A stretch of 64,000 bases of DNA. It comes from Daphnia carinata (taxonomy: Eukaryota; Arthropoda; Branchiopoda; Diplostraca; Daphniidae). The stretch is taken from assembly GCF_022539665.2 (NCBI RefSeq), contig NW_026712514.1, positions 16,162-80,161 of the forward strand, read 5' to 3'. Positions 1-9,321 of the stretch are shown here, piece after piece. The position numbers were made by a program, and so were the translations under genes. The notes beneath the pieces are model-generated. The model made no database searches. It was not told the DNA's origin and was given only the letters and a program-made list of their open reading frames with translations. The stretch's first letter is position 1. Each line of letters begins with the position of its first letter.

Positions 1-395
1 AGCTGTGGGACTCAGCTCGAAAAAGGCCAAGGCGCGATTGGTATGACCAATTGTAAGGCGGAAGAAGAAAAGAAAGAAACGGAAGAACACTTTTGTTTTT
101 CCTTAATAACGTAGTCAATATGTTTGTTCCATAGTTTAGAACGCGCTTGTGCTTTTCCCTTCTTATGTTAATCAAATCAATCAAATAAACATAGTAGAAA
201 TATGCAACAACAAATTTTTGGGTTTTCAACAAGCAAACAACCAAACAAATGAGAAATGGCTGTGTTAAAAACCACCATTTGACGAAAAATAAAACATCGG
301 AAAATAAATGCCGAAGGCAGAATATGCGCCATGGAAAAAAAAATAAATAAATTGGAGCGTTAAACACTCACCAAGAAAAAGAAAGAAGAAAAGAT
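1..395. other. AT-rich non-coding stretch
   Basis: No open frame with recognisable protein content and no RNA gene were seen here. It precedes the first tRNA-derived relic and is probably old repetitive DNA at the left edge of the mobile-element cluster. Confidence 0.4.
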
Positions 396-466
396 GTTGG
401 CGAGTTTAGAACTCGAGTCTCCCGAGTCGTAGGCAGAGGCTATACCAACTGAGCCACTTAGCCAAC
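396..466 (-). pseudogene. tRNA-derived relic (possible SINE head)
   Basis: On the minus strand this 71-nt stretch keeps a tRNA A-box-like segment (GTGGCTCAGTTGGTATAGCC, D stem GGCT/AGCC), a B-box-like segment (GAGTTCTAAACTCG) and complementary ends (GTTGGC/GCCAAC). The spacing between acceptor and D arm is too long and the anticodon arm pairs poorly, so it is not a standard tRNA gene. A loop reading ACG hints at an Arg ancestor, but this is uncertain. A second related copy lies at about 641-700 on the same strand. Confidence 0.45.
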
Positions 467-640
467 GCTCGAGGCCACACAAAAATCCCATCCGTTTGGA
501 AGAAAAAATTAATTAAGATAAGACACGAAAAATAAATATTTAATGACATCAGGGCACCTTTATTACCTTGAAGTTAATCAAACTTCGTGAATGGTGAACC
601 GAAAAACTTCCCTTGCGATTTTTAATAGTTAAGGTGGTAA

Positions 641-700
641 CGAGTGTAGAACGCGGTACTCCCGAGTCGCCGCAGGCTATACGCATGAGCCATTCAATCG
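641..700 (-). pseudogene. second tRNA-derived relic of the same family
   Basis: The minus strand repeats the order of the 396-466 relic: ATGGCTCA, then GTATAGCC, then GACTCGGGAGT, then GTTCTACACTCG. There are substitutions and small gaps. The acceptor ends no longer pair. Two diverged copies within 250 bp suggest a tRNA-derived short interspersed repeat or a local duplication, not two functional genes. Confidence 0.4.
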
Positions 701-1035
701 ATATCAATCCAAGATAATGCCGACAAGTCTCTAAATACGTATTCGACATGACAGCTTTAACACCTTGTAACAATTAACCTCACCTGTTTTGCTGTCTTCC
801 TTCACTTTTTCTTATTTCTCTATTACCTTTAACACACTAAAATGATCCAAAACCAACCAAGTGACGTAAAGGAGATAGCCACGAATCGAACAGTGAAAAC
901 CAATCGCTGCTTTTCCCACGACGAAAACGCGAAACTAGAGACGTAAGAAGCAATTCAAATGACACCCGAGAAATAATGAAGATGTTGAAAGCCAAACTGT
1001 GAAACGGATGTGAACAGCCAGTGAGGATTCGTGAC
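701..1035. other. non-coding, 5' flank of the plus-strand element relic
   Basis: No coding or RNA feature was recognised. If the relic to the right had kept its pol gene, the end of pol would lie here; I see no integrase C-terminal motif, so the relic is 5' truncated or decayed beyond recognition. Confidence 0.35.
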
Positions 1036-1043
1036 TATATAAG
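1036..1043 (+). promoter_or_regulatory. TATA box ahead of accessory ORF (relic)
   Basis: TATATAAG lies 95 bp upstream of the ATG at 1131. The full element has TATATAAA at the equivalent place (21433-21440, minus strand) 122 bp before its accessory ATG, each within a similar GTGA..CTATATAA context. This suggests an internal promoter kept through divergence. No convincing initiator sequence was found in either. Confidence 0.5.
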
Positions 1044-1130
1044 TCAGCACACATCTCCTCCACCCAACACTCGCGATCCTTCCAGAGCTCGAAGACGTTA
1101 GTAAGACAACCCAAAATCCAAGATCGCACA

Positions 1131-1571
1131 ATGGCCGAAAACAATAGCCGTGCAGGAGGACCCGCCGCAAAACGGGCGTGCCGTCAGTATCCGCAACAGG
1201 CCCGCGTTGCTGAGGAACCAGATAATCCCGACGCTGCGATCGCACATCCGGGAGAAGCCGCAGCACCAGTCACAGCCGCAGCCCCGGGCCCAGCTGCAGC
1301 CGAACGAGAACAAAACCCGGCGGAGGCCTTCAGTGAACGAGTCCAGGAGCTTCAGGAAGAGCTGGATGCGGTCACCCATGCCCTTACCCAAGGATTGGTG
1401 GCCTGCATCGAGCTGAAGAAGTGGAGGAAAGCGACGGAGCGCTTCAAGGAGATACTGGATTTGGATCCAGCAAATCGGCACCCGCCGCTCTTCGACTGGT
1501 CGGCCGAAAGCTGGGCGGATGACGACCTGTGCCTCCATTGCAACGAACATCGCTATCCACCAGCCTACTAA
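1131..1571 (+). CDS. accessory protein between pol and env (relic copy), 146 aa
   Basis: An intact 146-aa frame starting at ATG. The N-terminal half is rich in Ala, Pro and charged residues and is probably disordered. The C-terminal half has a helical region with KKWRKATERFKEILDLDP followed by RHPPLFDW. The accessory ORF of the complete element (20794-21318, minus) has KKW..A...LKAILDLDP and RHPPLYGW in the same place, which shows common descent. The Trp/Ala/Leu spacing recalls a TPR-like helical hairpin, but I cannot assign a family. Its role is unknown. It remains open although the rest of this relic is broken, which may be chance or may reflect later loss of the neighbours. Confidence 0.6.
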   Translation: MAENNSRAGGPAAKRACRQYPQQARVAEEPDNPDAAIAHPGEAAAPVTAAAPGPAAAEREQNPAEAFSERVQELQEELDAVTHALTQGLVACIELKKWRKATERFKEILDLDPANRHPPLFDWSAESWADDDLCLHCNEHRYPPAY

Positions 1572-2460
1572 AAGAAAAAACCAAACAAAAGGAACAGCAG
1601 AAGAGAACACCAACAATTTTCACTTCTCTCAATGTAGTCTTACCTAATTCTATGTAACTCGTTTCCTTTGAGTGTTGCATATAAATAGGTAGTAGCCAAC
1701 TAGTCCCCATTTGTAGTCAGGAATTAAACGCTAGGAAATACGGGGGGGGGGCCATTATGAAAGAAAATGCAAATAAAATAAGGTTATATGCCAAAAGAAA
1801 TCATAAACCGTAAAGGGAAACCCACTACCTTACCTAGGGTTGCGTATAGACAGAAAAACGAATAAGTCTATACTACATGCATAACTTGACCGTCTGTCAA
1901 GGTATCCAAATAAACCAATCCACACCATATATATAAAAAACTAAAATTTTTCTGTCACTCGCCACACGTTATCCACGTCAGACTTCCTTACGGCAAATGA
2001 CACAAGTTGCCGAAAATGCATTCTCGCATTTTTCATTTCCCTTATTCCTATTCTTTCTCTCTCTCGCGCCAGGTAGAGTTTTACCTTCTATTCCTTCCTT
2101 CTTTTTTCGTAGACAATATACTCCCCTTTTCTTCCTTATACGCGTTACTATTGCCTCTACGTTTTGCCACAGGACAAGTAACATGTCTCGTTCTCAACAC
2201 AATATGCCTGGAGCATATGGCCTTGTTTCAAGCCCTGAGGGATAATTTCCATTTCTTCTCATATATCACATTCTTTATCTCTGTCTCTTCCTTCCATTCT
2301 CTTTCTTTCTTTCTTTCTCACTAAGTTGGACTTGAAGAAGAGGAAGAGGAAAAAGTCTAACTTTCGCATTTTTCTGTTTCATCATATATATTTGCTAAAT
2401 TTATATGAACGCCTTCATGTAGCTTAATAAATCAGCTACTTCGCAATTAATGAGTTAAAT
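1572..2460. other. non-coding spacer between accessory ORF and env in relic A'
   Basis: AT-rich with pyrimidine-rich tracts and a G run at 1742-1751. Overlapping short frames around 1997-2324 are low-complexity Phe/Ser/Leu products of T-rich DNA and are not supported as genes. The full element has a comparable ~1.4-kb spacer between its accessory ORF and env. Confidence 0.4.
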
Positions 2461-2466
2461 AGTCAA

Positions 2467-2535
2467 ACTGGGGATTCGAACCTCAGAACCTTTGGCGTCA
2501 CAGCTGAGAGCGCTACCATTGAGCTATTAGCTAAT
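2467..2535 (-). pseudogene. tRNA-derived relic
   Basis: The minus strand carries an A-box-like TAGCTCAATGGTAGCGC and a strong B-box GGTTCGAATCCCC at tRNA-like spacing. The acceptor strands do not pair and no clean anticodon arm forms. It lies inside the accessory-env spacer of the relic element, so it is probably a later insertion of a tRNA-derived repeat or a decayed tRNA copy. Confidence 0.45.
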
Positions 2536-2990
2536 ATTTTACACCTGGCGTAAAAGATTGGGTAACATACCGATTGTTTCCGTTAACTGCATTTTTCTTT
2601 GTGTGCCGTAGTATACCTTTTCATTTATGCGCTATCCTGACCGCATTGTTAGAACTTAGAAAAAATTCGAACACTGCGCGTGACCTTTCACGGCAAAAAC
2701 GTTTTCCGCCGTAAACTTTTAAACGTTTTCTTCTCGTCCTCCCCGCTAACCTATATTATATTTTATTGTTTTCTCTTTTCGATAATTAAGCATATCTTCT
2801 CCTCTTTCCAACGATACTAGTTATTTTGATGGATAAAATTTTCTTCCCCCGAAAACACAGTTATATTCCAGTGCCCTATATTTTTCTTCCCTTTTGCCGT
2901 AGCTAACTAGGAAAAGCCGACGGAAAAATAAGTTGACCTTCCAAAAGCCGTAGACTATTTTTCACTTTCGTTTTCTTACTACTTTTTTCT
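2536..2990. other. non-coding leader before relic env, with block shared with the full element
   Basis: No genes. Two short blocks, near 2780-2860 and 2895-2965, align with the complete element's pre-env region (about 19490-19680, minus strand), including AAGCCGACGG, GTTGACCTT and CCGTAG.CTATTTTTCAC. Conserved non-coding sequence just before env may hold a splice acceptor or a second promoter. Confidence 0.5.
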
Positions 2991-3106
2991 TCTCGTGTTT
3001 GCTTCCATTTTATAACACCCACATGATAAAGTTATATATGTTTGTCAGTTACATTGTTCTCTTTTATTCTTGTATGTTTTTTTTATATATTCTTCCGTAT
3101 TTAGAA

Positions 3107-3930
3107 ATGTCTCTATTTCCATTTCTGCTGCTATTGTGCCTTCACGGATTACACTCGCGAGCATTTGAAACAACCGTGTGCGATTGTTCGGAGCCGTCGA
3201 AAATGGGAATTATTCAATTCTCCGACGCGAATTGTCAGCCGAAATCTACCAAAAATCGTGCCATCAGTGTAAAATATGCCGTATATAGTGAAGAACGAGC
3301 TGCGATCAAGTTTCCTGGATATATTTGTGCGCGCTGGAAAAATATAAGACGTATTACAATGAATTTTTTCGGACAAACAGTGATCGTGCCAGATAAAATT
3401 TCCATCGATACAACACCTACCGAGTGCAACGAAATGATTAACAATAAAAGGTGCGACAATCAACGAACGACTTTTTCGGATGGAAAATTTGTGTTCGACG
3501 ACGAACCCGATATTTCTGGATATTGGTTGCAAACAATCGATTCCGAAATATTAAACTGTGTTCTCGATAAAATTCAACTTTTCCAGCAAAAGGAGAATGC
3601 GGATTTTTCAACACCTATCGGAACTGCTTCTGCTGCATCAGGAAATTTGTCACATAATCATTTAACTCTGATTTGGGACAAAACCTACACACAGAAAACT
3701 AATAACAGAAAGCAATTACCCGGCTTGTCGAAGAAGGTATCGGCAAGTTGATACAATTACCTGGGGAAAAACTAATTTTCCGACTTCAAGACGACCGAAA
3801 TCAACTAGACTTTCATTTGTTGCCGTCATCGCGTTGTTTTTCAGTGCAGAAAAATTGCTCCAATAAGACTTCTTCCTTTGAGATCCTTGGCCAATCACAA
3901 CTCTTGTCACAACGGCGGCCATCATGAAAA
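3107..3930 (+). pseudogene. env: truncated env-type glycoprotein gene
   Basis: A frame open from ATG 3107 to 3751 encodes a signal-peptide-like N terminus (FPFLLLLCLHGLHS) and a Cys-rich ectodomain closely matching the first half of the env at 17670-19358: shared FETTVC.C, YAVYSEERAA.KFPGYICAR and ISGYWLQTID. A frameshift near 3700-3720 ends the frame. Nucleotide similarity continues to about 3930 (equivalent to the AAIMEKA region) and then stops, so the C-terminal half and membrane anchor are absent. The start is placed at 3107 because the sequence around this ATG (AGAAATGTC) matches the equivalent ATG in the complete copy. Confidence 0.75.
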
Positions 3931-4516
3931 ATTCAGCATAAGTATAGAATTTTAACAAACAATTATTTATTGTTTAGTTATTCAGTCTACCACCTGACAG
4001 TGTGTTAAAGTTTAATTCTGTTAGTGCTGCACTAAAAGAATTGTTAGTAATAAGGCCATGCAGCGAAGGAAGTGAACAATTGTGGGACTGTATTTGGGCT
4101 GAAAATGGGTGTGGTACGGAAACCCAGAAATAGCACGAGTTCAATATAAAACATGAATTAGGTACTTTTCGGTTTTTTGTCTATCGACAAAGTATTTTTA
4201 ATGCTGTTATTTTGCATTCACAGAATTTTAGCAGGGGATCAAGTCAAGTCTGGAAGTGTTACAGGATGGAAGAGTCAGCCTACAGTTGAAAAAACACTGA
4301 GAATGCATTACCATTAAGGTATGAGGTAAAGTAATAGAGTATGCACATTGTCTAATGAGAAGAACCATCTTGTGTGAATGGATCCTGTATAACAGCAATC
4401 CTTTATAGTTCTGTCACAGCTAGAAGCCTCAAATAATTCTGCTTCCCTTGCTAAAGAACAACTTGTCCTTTACGCTCAGAGTGTTGGTGAAGCTGGGTAC
4501 TTACATGGCCTTACAT
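3931..4516. other. ~590 bp of unassigned DNA between two element halves
   Basis: This stretch lies where the plus-strand env relic and the minus-strand gag relic both stop. I see no similarity to the complete element, no ORF of note and no terminal repeat. It may be ancestral flanking DNA or the filler of a rearrangement breakpoint. Confidence 0.35.
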
Positions 4517-5107
4517 GGCCGATCTGTCTCTAAAGCTTCCAAACGAACGGCATAAATACGCGTTGATGCTACAAGCTCGATAAAGTCGCGAAATTCTTTA
4601 TAACGTACTTTGGCCTGTAATTTGAAATCCAACCCCTTGATAAATTTTTGCATAAGGATTATTGTGAACGATTTCTCTGCATAACCTGCTGGATACGCCT
4701 TCTTAAAAATCTCGTGCAAGCGGTGCGCATAGTCGACAATTTTTTCGCCTGGTTAGCGTTTAGCCTTATTGAATTTTTTAATATAGACTTCGACGTTTTC
4801 ATCCCCATGAAAGTGATCAAGTAACGCTTCTTTAATGGACGCATAATCATGGGGATGCTGCCTGATAATGTTTTGAAGTACTGAAAAAGCCTTATCTGTT
4901 ATTTTAGCATCTGAATAATCTTTTCTTCTGACCATGCTGCCCCATCAACTATGCTTTCAAAAGATTCTAGCCAAGAGTCGAAGCGAGAAATTGGACTTCC
5001 CGAAAAGGAAGGAAGCAATTGTAGGCGCGAAAAAGTGTGTTGGTTTGTCTGAAAATCATTTAAGTCGTTGACTGTGGCAGCCCTGAAGGGGAACAAGATT
5101 TGGCCAT
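4517..5107 (-). pseudogene. gag: gag capsid region, broken
   Basis: The minus strand encodes pieces matching the Gag capsid region of the full element: RAATVNDLND, LLPSFSGSPISRFDSW, ITDKAFSV, HPHDYASIKEALLDHFHGDE and YAVRLEALE. They are spread over three frames (about 5096-4899, 4935-4753 and 4719-4517). Relative to the intact copy there is a one-base deletion just after the ATG at 5107, a second frame change near 4900-4935 and a stop near 4755. The CCHC knuckles and pol are missing because the copy stops at about 4517. Confidence 0.8.
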
Positions 5108-5223
5108 GTTGGGATCAAATATGGGAGGATTTAACGTCTTTCGGCGTGGATTCGGAGGGTGTCCTGAAATGCTGTTCGTGATTGCCTCAGTTGCACTATC
5201 AGATCTTCCTGCCGGCTGGATTG

Positions 5224-6153
5224 CTAGGCTTGAGGAGGGTGTTGAGTGCGTGACTGGCAGGAATCCCGGTTTCTTTGGCGTGTTCGCCTTCTCCTCGGAA
5301 TGCGTTCCGACAGCGGCGATACTTGTTGAGTCGGTGGGGTTTGCTGTTCTTCCTGGGTCCTCCGAATGTATGACAGCAACTGTCTCAATTCGGTGGTAGC
5401 CGGTATGAGAGCGTCACCGATTTCCTTCGTTATCTGCTGTCCGTCTTGTTGCACCGGTGTCCGGAAGTTGTTGAATTTCGTCTGCAGAGATCTCAGTTCC
5501 GACAATAGCGCCTCCAAACCGATTATGGCCTGAACCTTTCTTAGGTAAGAGACCAGCTGGAGGGTGTCTGTGAGAAATTTCAGCTGGTACTCCTGCAGGG
5601 TGTTCTTTAGGAAGTTGGAGAACTCCGTTATCTCGAGTGTGAGAAGGTAATATGTCTCTTCCTTGCGGTGGTTGATTAAGTTTTCCCTGGGGGCAATGTT
5701 GAAAAATTTCTTGTCCGTCTCCGGCGTGAATGTCAGCAAGTCGGCGATGGTGTAAGTCAGTCCTAGTAGGTAAATCGTAAACTCCCTCGCATAGGTTGTG
5801 AATATTGTTATCAGCACGGTCACTTGGGGCTGCGCAACCTGCGCCGTGGTCAGTCGACTGGCTCTCACTACCAGAATTGCACGCAAGGATTTCAGAATTA
5901 TCTCCGCTTTTTTCAAATCCGTTGGCACTTTGTTCTGGTATTGATACTGCTTCCGGATTGTTTTTATCAACGCTATTAGTTGTCCCCAAATTATCGGATC
6001 GGTTGATCGGAAATCCAACTCCCCTTCCTTGAGATACTTGAGCGTGAGTAGCAGGGACGGTAGCTGACTCGTCGGCTCTGGAAGTATTCTCGATTGATTG
6101 GCCTGGATCTCGTGGTATAGGCGATGGAGACCCGAGTTGTGGTGATTTTCCAT
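5224..6153 (-). CDS. ORF overlapping the gag leader frame, relic copy, 309 aa
   Basis: This ATG-started 309-aa frame lies +1 relative to the ORF1 frame at 5414-6520. It aligns without gaps from its first Met with the +1-frame ORF of the complete element (26751-27782): both start M-E and share SQLP.LLLTL..LKE.E.DF.S.DP.IW. The product is Leu-rich and probably mostly helical, with a basic Arg-rich C-terminal stretch. No known domain is recognised. It is still open in a copy whose gag is broken. It may be a retroelement accessory protein; the alternative is that it is only overprinting of the gag leader frame. Confidence 0.55.
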   Translation of the reverse strand: MENHHNSGLHRLYHEIQANQSRILPEPTSQLPSLLLTLKYLKEGELDFRSTDPIIWGQLIALIKTIRKQYQYQNKVPTDLKKAEIILKSLRAILVVRASRLTTAQVAQPQVTVLITIFTTYAREFTIYLLGLTYTIADLLTFTPETDKKFFNIAPRENLINHRKEETYYLLTLEITEFSNFLKNTLQEYQLKFLTDTLQLVSYLRKVQAIIGLEALLSELRSLQTKFNNFRTPVQQDGQQITKEIGDALIPATTELRQLLSYIRRTQEEQQTPPTQQVSPLSERIPRRRRTRQRNRDSCQSRTQHPPQA

Positions 6154-6520
6154 CTAATGGACTCTTCTTTTGAAAATAACTGAAAATCGTACTCGAGAGA
6201 AAGCTAGTTTTCGACGCAGGTTTAACAAGTGATTTGAATGGAAAAAAACGAGAAGCTAACCTTGCATAAACAGACGGCGCGGGCTGAGCAGGTGCAACGG
6301 AAGCTTTGCTACGGGCCCAACTTTTCCTAGTGTTATTTTTTACTAATGGGGCTACGGCCTCGTACGCGGTGTTAGACCTCAATTTTCTCAACTGGGTATT
6401 ATCAGTCTTTACTTTTGGAGTTAAAACGGGAGAGGCAGATTGCTTAACGCTTTCTGTTTCTTTGTCTGACGTCTTACAGTCTTGAAATGTATGCTGGGCG
6501 GTCGTGGTAGACGCTAACAA
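5414..6520 (-). CDS. ORF1 (gag leader frame) of relic element, 368 aa
   Basis: This frame is equivalent to the first part of the 932-aa gag frame in the complete element: shared SASPVL.P, RKLRSN.AYE, NLG and SGSESQ.TD. Its composition is Ser/Thr/Asn/Gln rich and probably disordered. In the complete element the same frame runs on into Gag; here it stops at 5414, about 300 bp before the gag ATG at 5107, so Gag would have to be made separately. The overlapping +1 ORF runs through most of its second half. Confidence 0.5.
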   Translation of the reverse strand: MLASTTTAQHTFQDCKTSDKETESVKQSASPVLTPKVKTDNTQLRKLRSNTAYEAVAPLVKNNTRKSWARSKASVAPAQPAPSVYARLASRFFPFKSLVKPASKTSFLSSTIFSYFQKKSPLDGKSPQLGSPSPIPRDPGQSIENTSRADESATVPATHAQVSQGRGVGFPINRSDNLGTTNSVDKNNPEAVSIPEQSANGFEKSGDNSEILACNSGSESQSTDHGAGCAAPSDRADNNIHNLCEGVYDLPTRTDLHHRRLADIHAGDGQEIFQHCPQGKLNQPPQGRDILPSHTRDNGVLQLPKEHPAGVPAEISHRHPPAGLLPKKGSGHNRFGGAIVGTEISADEIQQLPDTGATRRTADNEGNR

Positions 6521-6667
6521 TTTTTCAAAACTAATTTACTTAGCAATCGTTTCGTCATTGATTTGCACTACGAGCTACAGGAATTAACGGAGTGTTCAAA
6601 GGTGTACGAGAAAGTTTATGCCCGCCTGACTTAACATCGTCCATCATTGTGGTAGAGCTCTGAAAAA

Positions 6668-6678
6668 GGCTGTCACCA
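6668..6678 (-). other. degenerate tRNA primer binding site (relic)
   Basis: On the minus strand TGGTGACAGCC follows the LTR end after a 3-nt gap. It differs at two positions from the complete element's TGGTGGCAGCG site at 28299-28309, which is complementary to a tRNA-Leu 3' end. Confidence 0.5.
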
Positions 6679-6681
6679 TTA

Positions 6682-7498
6682 TGTAGAGCATCTTCCCGTG
6701 TGGGAAGACTGACTTTACTGTATTAAGACAATAAGAAATAAAAACAAGCTCGGAGGCGTATTTCTCACAATGATGGATTTATGATTTTAAGTGAAACATA
6801 CTACAAGAAGCAAGACATAGAAAGAAAATAAAGAAACAGTAGGGAAACGTGAGAGGGAAAGAGAGACAATTATAACCAAGTCTTACCGTGATAACACGAG
6901 TAGGTAGCGGAAAGAAATCGACACGGAAGCGAACGAGATAACCTCACGCCCACTAAGGCAACTCACAATCAAATAGATTGAACAAGTGTCAAGAAGAGGA
7001 CAAATGCACTGTCCAAGAATAACTAAGTTTGAACAGATGCAATTTAAAGCAATTTAGGCAAATAAGTTCACACTAAAGCGTACAATTTACTACACAATAC
7101 TACTAGCCAGAGATAAGCGCAACAAGAATAAATTCAGGCGACTACTTTACTCAGATACAAGTTCTTGTCTGATCTTTCCCATATTTTGGGTTCACGATTA
7201 CACTTCGCATATTGGCAAATTGGTGAGTTACTTTGCGAGTATTTGCCACCAATCAAAGATGTTTAAAATGGCGTGATAATGGTGCGATGATGGGCGTCGC
7301 CCGTGCCGCCAATCAAATGTTTTATAAGTGGCGTGATGCTGATGACACATGGATGCGTCAGCTAGCTAGCAGGTGTTCATCTAGGTCACCCGTGTTGCGT
7401 ATATATGTTGTTGCAATTGACATGTTTTATACTAATTACTTATTAAAGATACTACAGAAAGGGCATATAAGTTGAAGATGTATATTGGCTTCGTTACA
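6682..7498 (-). repeat. LTR of relic element A, 817 bp
   Basis: Begins TGTAGAGC and ends GTTACA on the plus strand (TG...CA). The first ~90 bp parallel the LTR of the complete element, including the hairpin CATCTTCCC-GTGT-GGGAAGA next to the primer site and the words CTCGGAGGCG and ATGATGGATTTAT. It is longer than the 692-bp LTRs at 16945 and 28313 and strongly diverged, so it belongs to an older or sister family. Sequence to its right (7499-7543) is tRNA-array unit DNA. Confidence 0.75.
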
Positions 7499-7543
7499 AT
7501 AGAAAACCATTTCCTAGTAAATATTGAAATTTGCAAATCATTC
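7499..7543 (+). repeat. fragment of tRNA-array unit
   Basis: These 45 bp (atagaaaaccatttcctag onward) match the inter-tRNA spacer of the 836-bp unit. They are trapped between the LTR of relic A and the foldback element, which shows that both inserted in array DNA. Confidence 0.85.
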
Positions 7544-8673
7544 GGTAGCCGGTGAAATAGGACTGAAATGAAATAGGACTGGAGAAATAGGACTGAAAAT
7601 TTCCACCCCTATTTCTACCGGAGAAATAGGACTGGGAGAAATAGGACTGACTTTTAAAAACGTTTAGGACAGTCCTATTTCTCCATGGCATCAGTCCTAT
7701 TTCTCCTCAGCATCAGTCCTATTCAGTGTTTCCACTTTCCGCAAAGTGAAAAGCGCACCGTTCAACGCTGCCCCTTGGTGGCTCTTATTGAGGAACATTT
7801 TAATTCTGAAGTTGCATAGAGGCGCTAAAGGCAACAGCGGTTGGGTCAAAAATCTCAAAATCCCCAGATATCCCCCAAATATCTGATATATATATATTTT
7901 CCTTAAATCCCCCTAAATAGGGTAATATCCCTAGAAGTGGAATGGCTGGTCCTATTTCTCCTTAGAAATAGACCTATTTCATTTACCTTGTTCCAAGGGG
8001 AACGATGAGCCTCCAATCCGGTAGGCAATGTATTACGTAAGAGCGGCGGCTTATATACATTTCCCTTTTTAAAAAACCGATGGTGTTCACTCATTAGATA
8101 AATAGTTCACAAAACCTTTTTTGCTTATCCTATTTTAATTTAAATTACAGGAGAACATGAACTATATTGTATTTAATAGAGTTCATTAAACAAACTACTA
8201 TTAGACATACTACAGAAATATTTATTACTTATATCGCACATTATGTGGTCATAACCAACTTTTCCAATTGAACTAATGTTTTACTATTTCATACATCTTT
8301 CGTTATATACAGCTCTTACATATTCAGATTTTGCTCTAATAATATTTTATTAAATGAACTCTATTAGATTCAAAATAATTCATGTTCCCCAGCAAATAAA
8401 ATTAAAATAGGATAAGAGATAAAACATTTGTGAACCATTTAAATAATGAGTAAACGCCATCGATTTTTGACAAAGAGAAATGGATATAAGCCGGTGCTCT
8501 TACGCCAGATTGGAGGCTCATCGTTCCCCTTGGAACAAGGTAAATAAAATAGAACTATTGCTAAGGAGAAATAGGACTGATGCCGAGGAGAAATAGGACT
8601 GTCCTAAAAGTTTTTAAAAGTCAGTCCTATTTCTCCAGTCCTATTTCGTTTCAGTCCCATTTCACCGCCAATC
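7544..8673. mobile_element. foldback/MITE-like element with 8-bp target duplication
   Basis: A 1,130-bp insertion flanked by the direct repeat AATCATTC (7536-7543 and 8674-8681) within array spacer. Its ends are inverted repeats: GGTAGCCGGTGAAATAGG at the left and, on the other strand at the right, GATTGGCGGTGAAATGGG. The word GAGAAATAGGACTG recurs many times in both orientations near both ends. Longer inner arms also pair: about 7930-8180 with 8350-8590, including GAACGATGAGCCTCCAAT and its complement. No transposase frame is present, so it is non-autonomous. The 8-bp duplication fits hAT-like mobilisation, but the family is not established. Confidence 0.75.
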
Positions 8674-8917
8674 AATCATTCAAATAATGTCAATAACGTT
8701 TGAAAGAGACTACATTCATCTTGATCACTTATAGAACAATATTTTGCATTATTTGTACATAAAAAATTTGCCCATGAATGCAGAACTTATATAAAATTTA
8801 AGTGCCATTTATATCTGAAAATGGACTAATGCGACAACAGAAACAAGAATGATTAAATTTGATAATATAATTGACCAAAAAACATCTGGGTTACAGTAAG
8901 ATCGAGTCTATATAAAT

Positions 8918-8989
8918 GGGGTTGTAACTCAGAGGTAGAGTGTTTGCTTCGCATGTGAGAAGCCCGGAGTTCAATCCTCCGCTACTCCA
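8918..8989 (+). tRNA. tRNA-Ala(CGC), unit L1
   Basis: A 72-nt cloverleaf: acceptor GGGGTTG/CTACTCC, D arm ACTC-AGAGGTA-GAGT, anticodon arm TTTGC-TTCGCAT-GTGAG (anticodon CGC), T arm CGGAG-TTCAATC-CTCCG, discriminator A. G3:U70, the alanine identity pair, is present. Weak points are a U6:U67 mismatch and three G:U pairs in the anticodon stem. A T5 terminator lies 14 nt downstream. Confidence 0.85.
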
Positions 8990-9321
8990 ACCCAAAGAAG
9001 GATTTTTAATACATTCGAATTACCGAATTCCATCATCATGAAAAAGTAACTCATCGAATTATAGGTAGCATTACATGTAAAAGCAACTGCAATAAAACCA
9101 ACGATGTTGATAGCCTACAAACAATTTGGAACTATAATTAAAGATTGCACTACTGGTTCATTTCAAAGAATACCAAGTATGCACACATTTTAATTAAGAC
9201 AAATGTAATATCTAACTAAGAAAATTTCTTTTGAATCAATTTACAAGCAGTAACAAGGACGATTGAAATTTTACCTGAAATTTGCAAAAAACGTAATTTG
9301 TGTAAATTGATATGAAAATGT

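Larger units (their letters stand above)
1036..3930 (+). mobile_element. relic A': 3' half of an env-bearing LTR element
   Basis: This plus-strand segment is collinear with the 3' half of the full element at 16945-29004: TATA box, small accessory ORF, a conserved non-coding block before env (about 2900-2965) and the first half of env. Similarity to the complete env stops near 3930, and no 3' LTR follows. It lies in opposite orientation to the gag/LTR relic at 4517-7498, so the two are either separate insertions or halves of one element rearranged by inversion. Confidence 0.75.
4517..7498 (-). mobile_element. relic A: 5' half (LTR-gag) of an env-type gypsy element
   Basis: Minus-strand order is LTR (6682-7498), degenerate primer site, ORF1 with an overlapping ORF, then gag capsid region. 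Everything after the gag central part is missing. The LTR end at 7498 abuts tRNA-array unit sequence (7499-7543), so this element inserted into the array. The element's left side carries no array sequence, so it now forms the array's left border. Gag carries frameshifts and a stop, unlike the complete element at 16945-29004. Confidence 0.8.

Noticed and set aside
1098-1710. Minus-strand frames of 88-172 codons opposite the accessory ORF
   Set aside because: The homologous pair of ORFs in the two elements is on the accessory-ORF strand; the antisense frames have no counterpart kept in the complete element.
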